DNA from: an uncultured Chitinophagaceae bacterium
GTDB taxonomy: Bacteria > Bacteroidota > Bacteroidia > Chitinophagales > Chitinophagaceae
Direction: 5' to 3'
DNA: 64,000 bases
Assembly: GCA_937996595.1 (NCBI GenBank)
Contig: CALKVC010000239.1
Coordinates: 30,612-94,611 of the forward strand
Positions 1 to 8,157 of the stretch are shown piece by piece. A model generated the notes under the pieces. The model was not told the origin of the DNA, made no database searches, and saw nothing but the letters and a program-made list of their open reading frames with translations. Positions within the stretch are counted from its first letter, which is position 1; every line of letters begins with the position of its first letter. A program made the position numbers and the translations under genes.

Positions 1-2
1 GT

Positions 3-1754
3 GTGAGGAACGTAAAGGTTTACTGGAACGGCATTCCCTTTACAGATGCCAATGGAACCACCTACCTGAATGAACTTTCCATACATGATATTGGCAAGAT
101 TGAGATACTGAAAGGTCCGGCAGGCAGCATGTATGGCCCCGGTACCGGTGGTGTTGTTTTGCTCAGCAGCCATCCGCCGGCAGAAAAAGGCAATCACCTG
201 GCATTCAAATTAACTGGCGGCAGTTATGGCGCTTTTTCGGCATTTGCATCTTATAACCGAAATACAGAAAAAGCATCAACGGGCTTGTCTTTCACCCATC
301 AGCAAAATGACGGATACCGCACACACACCCGCCTGCGCAGGGATGTAGTAAACCTTACAGGCATATATAATATTGGTGAAAGGCAGGTGATCCGAACCAA
401 TATTTTCTATAGTGATCTTTTTTATCAGACACCGGGCGGATTAACATTTGCAGAAATGATTACAGATCCCAAACAGGCCAGACCCGCAGCAGGTATATTC
501 AACGGTGCGGTGGCACAACAGGCGGCCTTATATTTGAAAACTGTTTATGCAAGTGTGGCAAATGAGTTTCGGTTTAACAACAGATGGGATAACAGCACAT
601 CCCTCTATATGTCTAATACAGCATTCCGTAACCCCACCATCCGTAATTATGAGAAGAAGGCTGAAAACGGGTTTGGTGCCCGAACGGTTACAAAATATGT
701 GAACAAGTCGCTCACCGTGGTTTTCGGCGCCGAATACCAGTATGGTTTTGTACGTGCACGTACTTTTGCTAATAAGACTGGCCAGGCAGACAGCCTGCAG
801 TTTCATGATGAGATCAGTTCCAGGCAGTTCAATATTTTTTTGGAAGCCGATTACAGCCTTGGTTATAACCTGTTTATACAGGCTGGTGTGAGTTATAATA
901 GTTTCCATTATGGGTTTAAGCGCCTGAATCAGATTTATCCGGAAAAGCAGCAAAGCGGTTTCAGTCCGCAGGTGGTTCCCAGGTTTTCGTTGCTTAAGAA
1001 AATTAGGAATAAGGCCAGTATATATGTTGCTACCGGTAACGGATATTCGCCGCCAACGATCGATGAGGTTAGGGCCGGCGATGGCATTTTCAATTACAGG
1101 CTTAACGCCGAAACCGGGTTTAATGTGGAAGCCGGTATAAAAGCGGATCTTTTCCATAACCGGCTTTCTGTTGATGCATGCCTGTACTGGTTCAGGCTTG
1201 GCAACACCATCGTTAGCCGGAGAGATGCTTCGGGGGCCGATTATTTTGTAAACGCAGGTAAAACACGCCAGCGTGGATATGAAATTGCATTACATTATTT
1301 ACCGGTACAGAATAACAGCCGGTTTACCCGTTTGCTGAAGATATGGATAAATTATACGAACATACATGCCAGGTTTGTTAATTATGTTCAGGGCACTGCA
1401 GTGTACGATGGCAACAGGCTTACCGGCACCCCTCCCGATGTGGCGGTTTTAGGTGCTGATATCATTACTGCCCCGGGCCTGTATGCAAACATAACAGCCA
1501 GCTATACCGCAAAGATACCTTTGAATGATGCCAACAGTGTGTTTGCCACAGATTACCGGTTGTTGTTTTTTAAAACAGGCTATAAGGCAAGGTTGTCAAA
1601 AAAGGTTCATGCTGATTTTTTCTGCTCGTTTGAAAAGAGTTTTAATGACCAATACAGTTTGGGTAACGACCTGAATGCGGCGGGGAACAGGTTTTATAAC
1701 CCGTCAGCCGGTCAATTGATCTATGCGGGCATATCACTGAAGGCATCGTTATAA
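3..1754 (+). CDS. TonB-dependent outer-membrane receptor, 5' end cut by the window
   Basis: This is the C-terminal 583 residues of a TonB-dependent receptor that takes up siderophores, vitamins or similar ligands through the outer membrane. The first 55 or so visible residues are the end of the plug domain, with the typical stretch IEILKGPAGSMYG and then GGVVLLSS. The rest is a beta-barrel of alternating aromatic and polar strands. Barrel landmarks include GYSPPTIDEV and the closing strand YAGISLKASL. The reading frame is open to the window edge, so the GTG at base 3 is not a real start; the signal peptide, TonB box and most of the plug lie upstream. The absence of SusD nearby and the modest size suggest a metal or cofactor receptor rather than a SusC glycan type, but the substrate cannot be read from the sequence. 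Confidence 0.9.
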   Translation: MRNVKVYWNGIPFTDANGTTYLNELSIHDIGKIEILKGPAGSMYGPGTGGVVLLSSHPPAEKGNHLAFKLTGGSYGAFSAFASYNRNTEKASTGLSFTHQQNDGYRTHTRLRRDVVNLTGIYNIGERQVIRTNIFYSDLFYQTPGGLTFAEMITDPKQARPAAGIFNGAVAQQAALYLKTVYASVANEFRFNNRWDNSTSLYMSNTAFRNPTIRNYEKKAENGFGARTVTKYVNKSLTVVFGAEYQYGFVRARTFANKTGQADSLQFHDEISSRQFNIFLEADYSLGYNLFIQAGVSYNSFHYGFKRLNQIYPEKQQSGFSPQVVPRFSLLKKIRNKASIYVATGNGYSPPTIDEVRAGDGIFNYRLNAETGFNVEAGIKADLFHNRLSVDACLYWFRLGNTIVSRRDASGADYFVNAGKTRQRGYEIALHYLPVQNNSRFTRLLKIWINYTNIHARFVNYVQGTAVYDGNRLTGTPPDVAVLGADIITAPGLYANITASYTAKIPLNDANSVFATDYRLLFFKTGYKARLSKKVHADFFCSFEKSFNDQYSLGNDLNAAGNRFYNPSAGQLIYAGISLKASL

Positions 1755-1790
1755 TTACTTCATCCAGGTTATGTACCGTGCTGTATATGC

Positions 1791-1798
1791 TATATTTG
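1791..1798 (+). promoter_or_regulatory. -7 promoter box of the MarC gene
   Basis: TATATTTG matches the Bacteroidota -7 consensus TAnnTTTG and ends 14 bases before the ATG at 1813. No TTTG -33 box is seen at the usual distance. Confidence 0.55.
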
Positions 1799-1812
1799 CA
1801 TAAATTGTTTAC

Positions 1813-2403
1813 ATGAATTTTGAAGGAATTTCGCTCAATGAAATCATAACGGTTACATTCACCCTGTTTGCCATTATTGATATGATTGGCAATATCCCGG
1901 TTCTGGCAACACTCAGGAATAAGATGGGCGGAAAGATCAGATCGTTGCAGGCTACGCTGGCATCCGGTGGTTTAATGATCCTGTTCCTCCTGGTTGGCCA
2001 GCAGTTTTTGAATATCCTGGGCCTGGATGTGAAGTCGTTTGCCGTGGCAGGAAGCATCGTTATATTTATCATTGGCCTCGAAATGGTGTTGGGTATAGAA
2101 TTTTTCAAGCCTGATAGTGATCCCAAAAGTGGCAGTGTGGTTCCCATTGCATTCCCGCTCATCGCCGGATCAGGAACATTAACAACAATCATGAGCTTAA
2201 AGGCCAACTATCATGACGCCAGTATTTTAATCGGTATCCTGATAAACTGTGTTGTCATTTTCCTGGTGCTAAAATCGTTGAGCTGGATTGAAAGGATGCT
2301 GGGGGCCAATGGTATGATTGTGATAAGGAAATTTTTTGGGGTGATATTGCTCGCCATTGCTGTAAAAATATTCGGTACCAATATCCAGGATTTTGGAAAA
2401 TGA
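1813..2403 (+). CDS. MarC family integral membrane protein
   Basis: This 196-residue protein is almost wholly hydrophobic, with about six membrane helices. The N-terminal part FTLFAIIDMIGNIPVLATL and the central GSVVPIAFPLIAGSGTLTTIM are signatures of the MarC/YchE family (UPF0056). The family was once linked to multiple antibiotic resistance, but its transport role has not been established, so no substrate is assigned. The length is normal for the family. The gene stands alone behind a TAnnTTTG box, with tRNA-Arg following. Confidence 0.88.
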   Translation: MNFEGISLNEIITVTFTLFAIIDMIGNIPVLATLRNKMGGKIRSLQATLASGGLMILFLLVGQQFLNILGLDVKSFAVAGSIVIFIIGLEMVLGIEFFKPDSDPKSGSVVPIAFPLIAGSGTLTTIMSLKANYHDASILIGILINCVVIFLVLKSLSWIERMLGANGMIVIRKFFGVILLAIAVKIFGTNIQDFGK

Positions 2404-2459
2404 GGAGGTAAGCCGGTAATCATTGTTACAGCAATCATAATCAATTAATCCAATTACTG

Positions 2460-2467
2460 TATTTTTG
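2460..2467 (+). promoter_or_regulatory. -7 promoter box of tRNA-Arg
   Basis: TATTTTTG fits TAnnTTTG and lies 37 bases before the mature tRNA 5' end, which leaves room for a short 5' leader. Confidence 0.5.
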
Positions 2468-2504
2468 CAACCTGAATTAAATAAAGGAGTATTTTAAAAT
2501 TATT

Positions 2505-2576
2505 GGCCTCGTAGTACAATGGATAGTATAAGAGTTTCCGAAGCTCCAGATCCAGGTTCGATTCCTGGCGAGGCCA
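2505..2576 (+). tRNA. tRNA-Arg (anticodon CCG)
   Basis: A complete cloverleaf can be drawn. The acceptor stem GGCCTCG (2505-2511) pairs with CGAGGCC (2569-2575), with discriminator A at 2576. The D stem is GTAC/GTAT. The anticodon loop TTCCGAA puts CCG at 2538-2540, which reads CGG (Arg). The T arm is CCAGG-TTCGATT-CCTGG. The anticodon stem has an A-C mismatch at its outer pair (27-43). The 3' CCA is not fully encoded (CC is followed by TT), so CCA must be added after transcription. Confidence 0.97.
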
Positions 2577-2619
2577 CCTTAAATTATATAATACCATAAA
2601 ACTGCTTTGCAATAAATAA

Positions 2620-3048
2620 TCATTCCAGCAAAGCGCTCCCAAACAAATGATTGTATTGTTCGCAGTGAATGAGTGCATATTTATATGCTGCAAAATTTGG
2701 CATTCCGGTTACAGTATATAGCTGGTTTCCCATGGTTGAACGCAGGTTATCCAGCTTTATGAAATTCACGGGTATTTGTTCTTTCGATAAATATACTTTC
2801 AGATCCGGCCCGTTGCTGCTGGAAAAATTCTCCAGTGCCAATGTGTATTGCCCCTGTTTTAAATAAATCTTAGCCATACCGGAAACCGTACCATACGGGC
2901 CTGAGATAAAATTACCCTGGAATTTTAATATCGCAGTAGTATCAGCAGCCAGGCTTTCATTAATAAACCTGTCGGATGTTTTCTTACATGAATGAAGGAT
3001 GATAACACATGTAATGATTACAGGTAAAAGGGGAAGGATTTTTTTCAT
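2620..3048 (-). CDS. DM13-domain lipoprotein
   Basis: This 142-residue protein has a lipoprotein signal with Cys21 (VIILHSC). The rest matches the DM13 domain in layout: a TAILKFQGNF strand near residue 40, then GMAKIYLKQGQYTLALENFSSSNGPDLKVYLS, and the C-terminal YKYALIHCEQYNHLFGSALL. DM13 is a small beta-sandwich thought to take part in electron transfer or redox chemistry; the conserved Cys in IHCEQYN is present. It follows the Crp/Fnr-type regulator gene on the same strand after 59 bases, so the two may share a transcript. The substrate is unknown. Confidence 0.8.
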   Translation of the reverse strand: MKKILPLLPVIITCVIILHSCKKTSDRFINESLAADTTAILKFQGNFISGPYGTVSGMAKIYLKQGQYTLALENFSSSNGPDLKVYLSKEQIPVNFIKLDNLRSTMGNQLYTVTGMPNFAAYKYALIHCEQYNHLFGSALLE

Positions 3049-3107
3049 ATGAATAGTTTTAAGATTTACGACATAATAAAACTATACATATACTTAATAA
3101 CAAAAGG

Positions 3108-3863
3108 TCAGCTACCTGACGTTGCAGATTTTTTTAAGATATCTAAATCAGGAATCCTGATATGCTTTTTTGTTATGGAAACAAGTCCCTGTGATTCCAG
3201 TTCTGAAAGTGTGGTGGTAATAGTCTGGCGGGAAGACCCAATCAGGTTTGCCATATCCTCATGGGTTAAAAACCGTTCTATTTCAACAGTATTGGATGTT
3301 TCTTTTTCGGGAATCAACTGTACAAGCAGGTTTATTAGCCTGCTTTGAACATTTTTGTTTAAAAGGTTAACCAGCCTGGTTTCAATCTTTCTCACTTTTT
3401 TACCCAACTGGTTGCTGAAAGCCAATGCCATCAAAGGCTTTTTTTGCAATAACCTGTAAAAATCCTCTATATTGAAAGCACAGAGGCTTACATCCGCCCT
3501 ATATACCTTTGCAAACTCATCCTGAGAATTATTTTTTTCTAAAGTAATCTGACCGAATATTTCACCCTTTTGTATCACCTCCTTAATACATTCATTACCC
3601 TGCTCATCTATATAACCTATCTTGATATATCCTTCCTTGGCAAAATATAATTTATTGTTATGCTGGGATGGAAAGTAGATAAATTCACCCTTGCCAGCTT
3701 CAATAAAATTGTGAATGACATGTAAATCCTCATATTCCTCCTCAGTAAGCTGGGCAAACAGGTCGAACCCGCGAATGAGTAATAATGTGGAATGGCAGGT
3801 AATATTTGACAAAGTAGTTAGATAAATTTTGTTCTGATGCATAAAGATACTAATAACGTTCAT
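3108..3863 (-). CDS. Crp/Fnr family transcriptional regulator
   Basis: This 251-residue protein has a cyclic-nucleotide-binding-like domain (about residues 35-150, with KGEFIYFPSQHNNKLYFAKEGYIKIG and KGEIFGQITLE) and a C-terminal winged helix (about 175-245, FLTHEDMANLIGSSRQTITTTLSELESQGLV). The recognition helix SSRQTITTTL is of the FNR/CRP type. No N-terminal Cys cluster for an iron-sulfur centre is seen, so it is not a classical oxygen-sensing FNR. It is divergent from the YHS operon, and a palindrome of Crp geometry lies between them, so I infer that it controls that operon. The first 14 or so residues are weakly supported; an internal Met (MHQNK) may be the start. Confidence 0.9.
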   Translation of the reverse strand: MNVISIFMHQNKIYLTTLSNITCHSTLLLIRGFDLFAQLTEEEYEDLHVIHNFIEAGKGEFIYFPSQHNNKLYFAKEGYIKIGYIDEQGNECIKEVIQKGEIFGQITLEKNNSQDEFAKVYRADVSLCAFNIEDFYRLLQKKPLMALAFSNQLGKKVRKIETRLVNLLNKNVQSRLINLLVQLIPEKETSNTVEIERFLTHEDMANLIGSSRQTITTTLSELESQGLVSITKKHIRIPDLDILKKSATSGS

Positions 3864-3984
3864 CGTACCATTTCAGTTTCTTTTTATTCCCTGTAATAGA
3901 ATAGTCAATGCTGAATTTATCTGGTCCTTGCCCGCCAGATAACGTAAATGTGATTTTGTTAAAGCTTCATTAATGATTTTAACA

Positions 3985-4000
3985 TGTCATTTATACGACA
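3985..4000. promoter_or_regulatory. Candidate Crp/Fnr-type operator
   Basis: TGTCA-N6-CGACA is a near-perfect dyad with the 5-6-5 geometry of Crp-family sites. Its centre is about 40 bases before the start of transcription predicted from the TACATTTG box, which is the class II activator position. A 10-bp piece, ATGTCATTTA, is found twice (3984-3993 and 4001-4010). The regulator is encoded next door on the other strand. Confidence 0.45.
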
Positions 4001-4020
4001 ATGTCATTTATTACAATTTC

Positions 4021-4028
4021 TACATTTG
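4021..4028 (+). promoter_or_regulatory. -7 promoter box of the YHS-DoxX-DinB-NRDE operon
   Basis: TACATTTG fits TAnnTTTG and ends 18 bases before the ATG at 4047. There is no TTTG at the -33 position, as expected if an activator replaces it. Confidence 0.6.
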
Positions 4029-4046
4029 ACAAACAATTTCTACATT

Positions 4047-4517
4047 ATGAAAATCAGCATCTTACTTGCGTTGTTTATTTGTTTATTCGTATCCGGGGCT
4101 TATTCCCAGGATGTAAACCAATCCAGGATAAACCATTTTAACCTGCAAAACGGAATTGCATTGCAGGGGTATGATCCGGTAGCCTATTTTACCATGCAAA
4201 AGGCAATAAAGGGTAAAAAGGCATTGGGGGCTGTTTTTTACCGTGGAATAACGTACATGTTCTCTTCAGAAAGCAATAAAGCGGCATTTAAGAAATCTCC
4301 TGCCATGTATGAACCACAGTATGGAGGATGGTGTGCATTTGCTATGGGAACAGACGGTTCAAAAGTGGAAGTAGATCCGGAAACGTTCAAGATTGTAGAT
4401 GGCAGGCTCTACCTGTTTTATAATAAACTGTTTAACAATACCATCAAGCCATGGAATAAAGATGAAACAAGACTTAAGCAGCAGGCGGATGCGAACTGGG
4501 AAAAAATATTTCGTTAA
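4047..4517 (+). CDS. YHS-domain secreted protein
   Basis: This is a 156-residue protein with a signal peptide (MKISILLALFICLFVSGAYS). It carries a YHS domain at about residues 36-85: GYDPVAYF, then FSSESNKAAFKKSP, then YEPQYGGWCAFAMG with the conserved Cys. YHS domains are small modules often found with metal- or copper-handling proteins. The reading frame extends 63 bases upstream, but the ATG at 4047 gives a clean signal peptide and follows the TACATTTG promoter, so I chose it. It is the first gene of a run of six genes ending at 8017; the DoxX gene follows after 15 bases. Confidence 0.87.
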   Translation: MKISILLALFICLFVSGAYSQDVNQSRINHFNLQNGIALQGYDPVAYFTMQKAIKGKKALGAVFYRGITYMFSSESNKAAFKKSPAMYEPQYGGWCAFAMGTDGSKVEVDPETFKIVDGRLYLFYNKLFNNTIKPWNKDETRLKQQADANWEKIFR

Positions 4518-4532
4518 TTAAAAACATACAGA

Positions 4533-4943
4533 ATGAAAATAAACCTGAAACTGGCGCTAACATGGACGATGCGGTTGGTTGCAGCAGCAATCATGTTACA
4601 GACCTTATTCTTCAAATTCACCGCATCAGAAGAATCTGTTTATATTTTTTCTACCGTAGGCATGGAGCCGTGGGGACGGATCGGATCGGGTATAGCCGAA
4701 TTGATTGCCTCCATACTTATCTTAATACCACGGTATACCTGGAAAGGAGCTTTGTTGGGATTGGGTGTGATGGCAGGAGCCATATTTTTTCATCTATCAA
4801 AACTGGGTATAGTGGTAAAAGATGATGGCGGGCAGTTATTTATCTACGCTGTAGTGGTATTCATCTGCTGTGCAGGGTTACTGGGCATGTATAAAAATGA
4901 AATACAGTTGTTTATAAAACAGGTATTTGGGAAAAAACAATAA
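4533..4943 (+). CDS. DoxX-like membrane protein
   Basis: This 136-residue protein has four membrane helices (about residues 8-28, 48-65, 70-88 and 103-120). It shows the DoxX family pattern: an N-terminal TMRLVAAAIMLQTLFFKF, then SGIAELIASILILIPR and the loop GALLGLGVMAGAIFFHL. The family is linked to quinone and sulfur redox chemistry in some members, but most have no known role. It is the second gene of the operon, 15 bases after the YHS gene. Confidence 0.8.
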   Translation: MKINLKLALTWTMRLVAAAIMLQTLFFKFTASEESVYIFSTVGMEPWGRIGSGIAELIASILILIPRYTWKGALLGLGVMAGAIFFHLSKLGIVVKDDGGQLFIYAVVVFICCAGLLGMYKNEIQLFIKQVFGKKQ

Positions 4944-4982
4944 ACTCAGGTATAATTTATTTAATTTTAATTTATCGTGATA

Positions 4983-5711
4983 ATGAGAAAAATATTATTA
5001 CTGATTATTGTCATGAGCAGCAGCCAGTTTGTAAAAGCGCAATCAGAACGGAGCAGGGTCAACCAGTTTGTTGATCTTTCCGGTACCATTGGAAATTCTC
5101 AGGGAACTGTTGCCGTTTCATATGTACGCAATTGGAAATTGGGTAAACGGAAAAGGTTTGAAACAGGTGTGGGATTGCGGTGGACCAGTTATATAGGAAC
5201 AAAAAAAGATTTTATTACAGCACCCGCCAGGCTTGCCCGGACAAATACAACCCCTTTCCTGATATTTTTTGCAGGACAGCGTACAGATTACCATGATACA
5301 TTGACCGTTCAAAGGCCTTTGACACATTCGGTGAATATTACCATCAATGCAGGATATAACTTTACTTCAAAATGGTATGCCGGGTTTAACATAGATTTGG
5401 CCGGATTTACCTTTGGCAGAAAAAGCAGCGCCATATTAACCAGTAACGGTAATACAACGCTGGAACCAGCTGCAAAGCCGGCATCATTTAACCTGCTGCT
5501 TACCGGTGATCATGATTATGGAAGCCTTAATTCAGAGTTCTTTGTAAAGTATAAGGTAAATTCCCGGTGGGGTATAAAAGCATTGTATCAATTTGTATTC
5601 ATAGAATATAAAACAGCAACGGTTAACCAGGTTGCACCAGACGGAACACTGGTAGACCGCTTCCGAAATAAGGCAAATAACCTTGGATTAGGCGTTTCAT
5701 ATAATTTTTAA
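4983..5711 (+). CDS. Outer-membrane beta-barrel protein of unknown function
   Basis: This 242-residue protein has a signal peptide ending near VKAQ. It then shows alternating strands such as QGTVAVSYVRNWKLG and HSVNITINAGYNF, a GFNIDLAGFTFG turn, and the C-terminal NNLGLGVSYNF, whose last Phe is typical for barrels inserted by the BAM machinery. Its size suggests an 8- to 10-strand barrel. A GTG six bases upstream is in frame, but the ATG at 4983 is the more natural start. It is the third gene of the operon. No specific family is recognised. Confidence 0.75.
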   Translation: MRKILLLIIVMSSSQFVKAQSERSRVNQFVDLSGTIGNSQGTVAVSYVRNWKLGKRKRFETGVGLRWTSYIGTKKDFITAPARLARTNTTPFLIFFAGQRTDYHDTLTVQRPLTHSVNITINAGYNFTSKWYAGFNIDLAGFTFGRKSSAILTSNGNTTLEPAAKPASFNLLLTGDHDYGSLNSEFFVKYKVNSRWGIKALYQFVFIEYKTATVNQVAPDGTLVDRFRNKANNLGLGVSYNF

Positions 5712-5727
5712 TTCAAAATCTGCATTC

Positions 5728-6228
5728 ATGGAATTTCACAGCTTACACAAAAATGTGATACAGCAACTGGTAAGTGCAATCAGCCAGTTAACTGCGGAGG
5801 AATATGGCAGGCCTTGTAAAACACTTTTTAATGCAAGTATAGGACAGCATGTGCGGCATGTGATTGAGCTCCATTATTGCCTTTTCACCGGGTATGAAAC
5901 CGGAAATGTAAATTATGAAGAACGCAAACGGGATACCCGGATTGAAACCGACAGGGAATTTGCCGTTGGGTTAATGAATACAATCATACAGGAAATTGAC
6001 CGGCCAGATAAGGAATTGTTGTTGTATACCTGCTGTAATGAATCACAGGCAGAAACATTTCCGGTGAAAACAAATTATTTCCGTGAACTGATTTACAACC
6101 TGGAACATACAGTACATCATATGGCATTGATCCGCATTGGAATCAATGAAGTGGCTATTCTCCCGTTACCGGAAGGTTTTGGTGTTGCATCATCAACCAT
6201 CAAATACAGGAAAGCATGTGTACAGTAA
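5728..6228 (+). CDS. DinB-superfamily protein (metal-binding four-helix bundle)
   Basis: This 166-residue protein has the DinB/YfiT pattern. The first helix pair carries GQHVRHVIELHYCLF and the last helix carries LEHTVHHMALIRIGI, which supply the three or so His residues that bind a divalent metal in this fold. Members include thiol transferases for bacillithiol and mycothiol as well as many uncharacterised proteins. The product is probably cytoplasmic, as no signal is seen. The gene starts 16 bases after the barrel gene, and its last 13 bases overlap the start of the NRDE gene, so the two are very likely translated together. Confidence 0.82.
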   Translation: MEFHSLHKNVIQQLVSAISQLTAEEYGRPCKTLFNASIGQHVRHVIELHYCLFTGYETGNVNYEERKRDTRIETDREFAVGLMNTIIQEIDRPDKELLLYTCCNESQAETFPVKTNYFRELIYNLEHTVHHMALIRIGINEVAILPLPEGFGVASSTIKYRKACVQ

Positions 6229-6947
6229 CTTATATTCCTGTTAACGGAAAAACATACATCACATCAAACCGCGATGAAAAGCTTGTTCGGCAACAAGCAC
6301 TGCCACCGGCTATCTATTCAGCAGATGACCGGCGAATCATGTATCCCAAAGATGGTTCAGCAGGAGGTTCCTGGATTGCCGTTCATGAAAATAATAACAC
6401 AGCTGTTCTGTTAAATGGGGGATTTATGAAACACCAGGCTAATCCACCATACCGGTTGAGCAGGGGAATTATCCTTCTTGAAGTGGTTCAATCAGCAAAC
6501 CCTGAATATTTTTTTCAGCAAATGGACCTTATAGGAATTGAACCTTTTACCATAATCCATTTCAATAATCAATTGCATCAGTTCACCTGGACGGGCGATA
6601 GAAAGCATAGCCGGCAATTGGATCCTTCAAAGCCCTGTATCTGGTCTTCTGTTACTTTGTATGATGAACAGGTGATCGCTAAAAGACAACGATGGTTTGC
6701 CGATTTTATAAACAAAAACCCGAATCCGGTTCAGGAAAACATTATTGATTTCCATATTAATACCGGAGATGGTGATAAAGAGAACGACCTGGTTATGAAC
6801 CGCGATAACAGGCTAACAACGGTTAGTATTACTTCCGTTGAATTAAAGAATCAGTATTGCAGCATGAAATATGCAGACAGGCTTAATAACAAATTATACG
6901 AAACTGCCATGGACTTGAGATCTTGTCATACCCAGGGAATACTTTAA
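6216..6947 (+). CDS. NRDE family (TANGO2-like) protein
   Basis: This 243-residue protein begins MCTVTYIP and has the defining TSNRDEK motif at about residues 17-23, followed by GGSWIAVHENNNTAVLLNGGF. This is the NRDE/TANGO2 family. The Cys at position 2, right after Met, fits an Ntn-hydrolase fold in which the exposed N-terminal Cys would be the nucleophile; the activity is not proven. Eukaryotic TANGO2 has been linked to heme trafficking. The gene overlaps the DinB gene by 13 bases, and its stop TAA overlaps the next ATG by one base (TAATG), which implies coupled translation. Confidence 0.88.
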   Translation: MCTVTYIPVNGKTYITSNRDEKLVRQQALPPAIYSADDRRIMYPKDGSAGGSWIAVHENNNTAVLLNGGFMKHQANPPYRLSRGIILLEVVQSANPEYFFQQMDLIGIEPFTIIHFNNQLHQFTWTGDRKHSRQLDPSKPCIWSSVTLYDEQVIAKRQRWFADFINKNPNPVQENIIDFHINTGDGDKENDLVMNRDNRLTTVSITSVELKNQYCSMKYADRLNNKLYETAMDLRSCHTQGIL

Positions 6948-8017
6948 TGCATCACATGTTTGGTAGATTATTGAATAAACCATTTTTTATCCGGCTGCTT
7001 CATTGGGAATACTGGCCTTTTCATATTGTTTATTTACCGGTATACATTTACTGGTTCTGGCTTAGCCTGAAATCCCGTTCGTTTTTCTTTTTTAATACCG
7101 CTAACCCAACCATCAGGAATGGTGGTTTTTTACTGGAATCAAAAAAAGAGATTTACGACCTTATCCCGCATCAGTATTATCCTGCAACCTTGTTTTTCAA
7201 AACAGGAGCAACTTTAGAGGAAGTTTTATCATTGATTAAAAAATCAGCATTGGATTACCCTTTAATCTGCAAGCCTGATATAGGCATGCAGGGTAAAGCC
7301 GTAAGGAAAGTCCACAACCTGCAGGAACTGTCTGATTATATATTTTCCGCAAATTTCGATTTCCTGGTTCAGGAATATATAGCCTACGAACATGAAGCAG
7401 GCATTTTTTACTACCGGTTTCCGGATAGGGAAAACGGTACCATTTCCGGTATCGTATATAAGGAGTTATTGTCTGTTACAGGCAATGGTGCCGATACGAT
7501 AGAACAATTGCTAAGGCGTGATAAACGTTCGATACTTCAACTGGAAACCCTGCGTGCCTCAAACAGTAAAGATTTTTGCAGGGTTCCGGATAACGGAGAA
7601 AAACTGATACTGGTTCCATACGGGAATCATGTACGGGGAGCAAAATTCATAGATGCCAGTCATTTAATAGATAATGAACTTTCTGATTCACTGGATAAGA
7701 TATGCAAACAGATAAATGGCTTTTATTTCGGCAGGCTGGATATACGGTATAACAACTGGGAAGAACTGAAAGCCGGTAAGAATATTTCAATTATAGAATT
7801 GAATGGGGCCGGCAGTGAACCCACCCATATGTACGATCCAAAGCATTCTATCTTTTTTGCATGGAAAGAGATCATCAGGCACCTGGATATCCTATCTAAA
7901 ATAAGCAGGATGAACAGGAAAAAATATGATTTGCCACATATGAGCATATCCCTTGGTTTACAAATGTTTAGCGCCAATAAAAAGCATGTTCATCTGCTAG
8001 ATAATTTTAAAGGCTGA
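6947..8017 (+). CDS. Membrane-associated ATP-grasp ligase (D-Ala-D-Ala ligase-like fold)
   Basis: This 356-residue protein starts with a hydrophobic segment (about residues 20-45, YWPFHIVYLPVYIYWFWLSL) and then has an ATP-grasp domain. YPLICKPDIGMQGKAVRKV is the nucleotide-binding strand and glycine-rich loop, FLVQEYI holds the adenine-binding segment, and GRLDIRYNNW plus ISIIELNGAG supply the Mg-binding acidic and Asn residues. ATP-grasp enzymes join a carboxylate to an amine or thiol. The one-base TAATG overlap with the NRDE gene fixes the ATG at 6947. Similar proteins are often labelled D-alanine ligase in Bacteroidota, but the cell-wall enzyme is a different gene, so the substrate is open. 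Confidence 0.83.
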   Translation: MHHMFGRLLNKPFFIRLLHWEYWPFHIVYLPVYIYWFWLSLKSRSFFFFNTANPTIRNGGFLLESKKEIYDLIPHQYYPATLFFKTGATLEEVLSLIKKSALDYPLICKPDIGMQGKAVRKVHNLQELSDYIFSANFDFLVQEYIAYEHEAGIFYYRFPDRENGTISGIVYKELLSVTGNGADTIEQLLRRDKRSILQLETLRASNSKDFCRVPDNGEKLILVPYGNHVRGAKFIDASHLIDNELSDSLDKICKQINGFYFGRLDIRYNNWEELKAGKNISIIELNGAGSEPTHMYDPKHSIFFAWKEIIRHLDILSKISRMNRKKYDLPHMSISLGLQMFSANKKHVHLLDNFKG

Positions 8018-8157
8018 TCATATTTAAAAGCTCTATTCTGCAAAAAGCCGATTAATTTATATTATAGTTACCGACAACAGTCATGTTAATGAATGGTTAT
8101 TGAAGGCTCCTTTTTGGGGAGAAGGAAAAATTTTGTATCTTGTATGAAATTTTTATC

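Noticed and set aside
528..1157. 209-residue antisense open frame in the first TonB receptor
   Set aside because: The plus strand encodes barrel strands throughout; the antisense frame shows no domain.
2454..2693. 79-residue minus-strand frame across the tRNA
   Set aside because: It overlaps a complete tRNA-Arg cloverleaf and the end of the DM13 gene.
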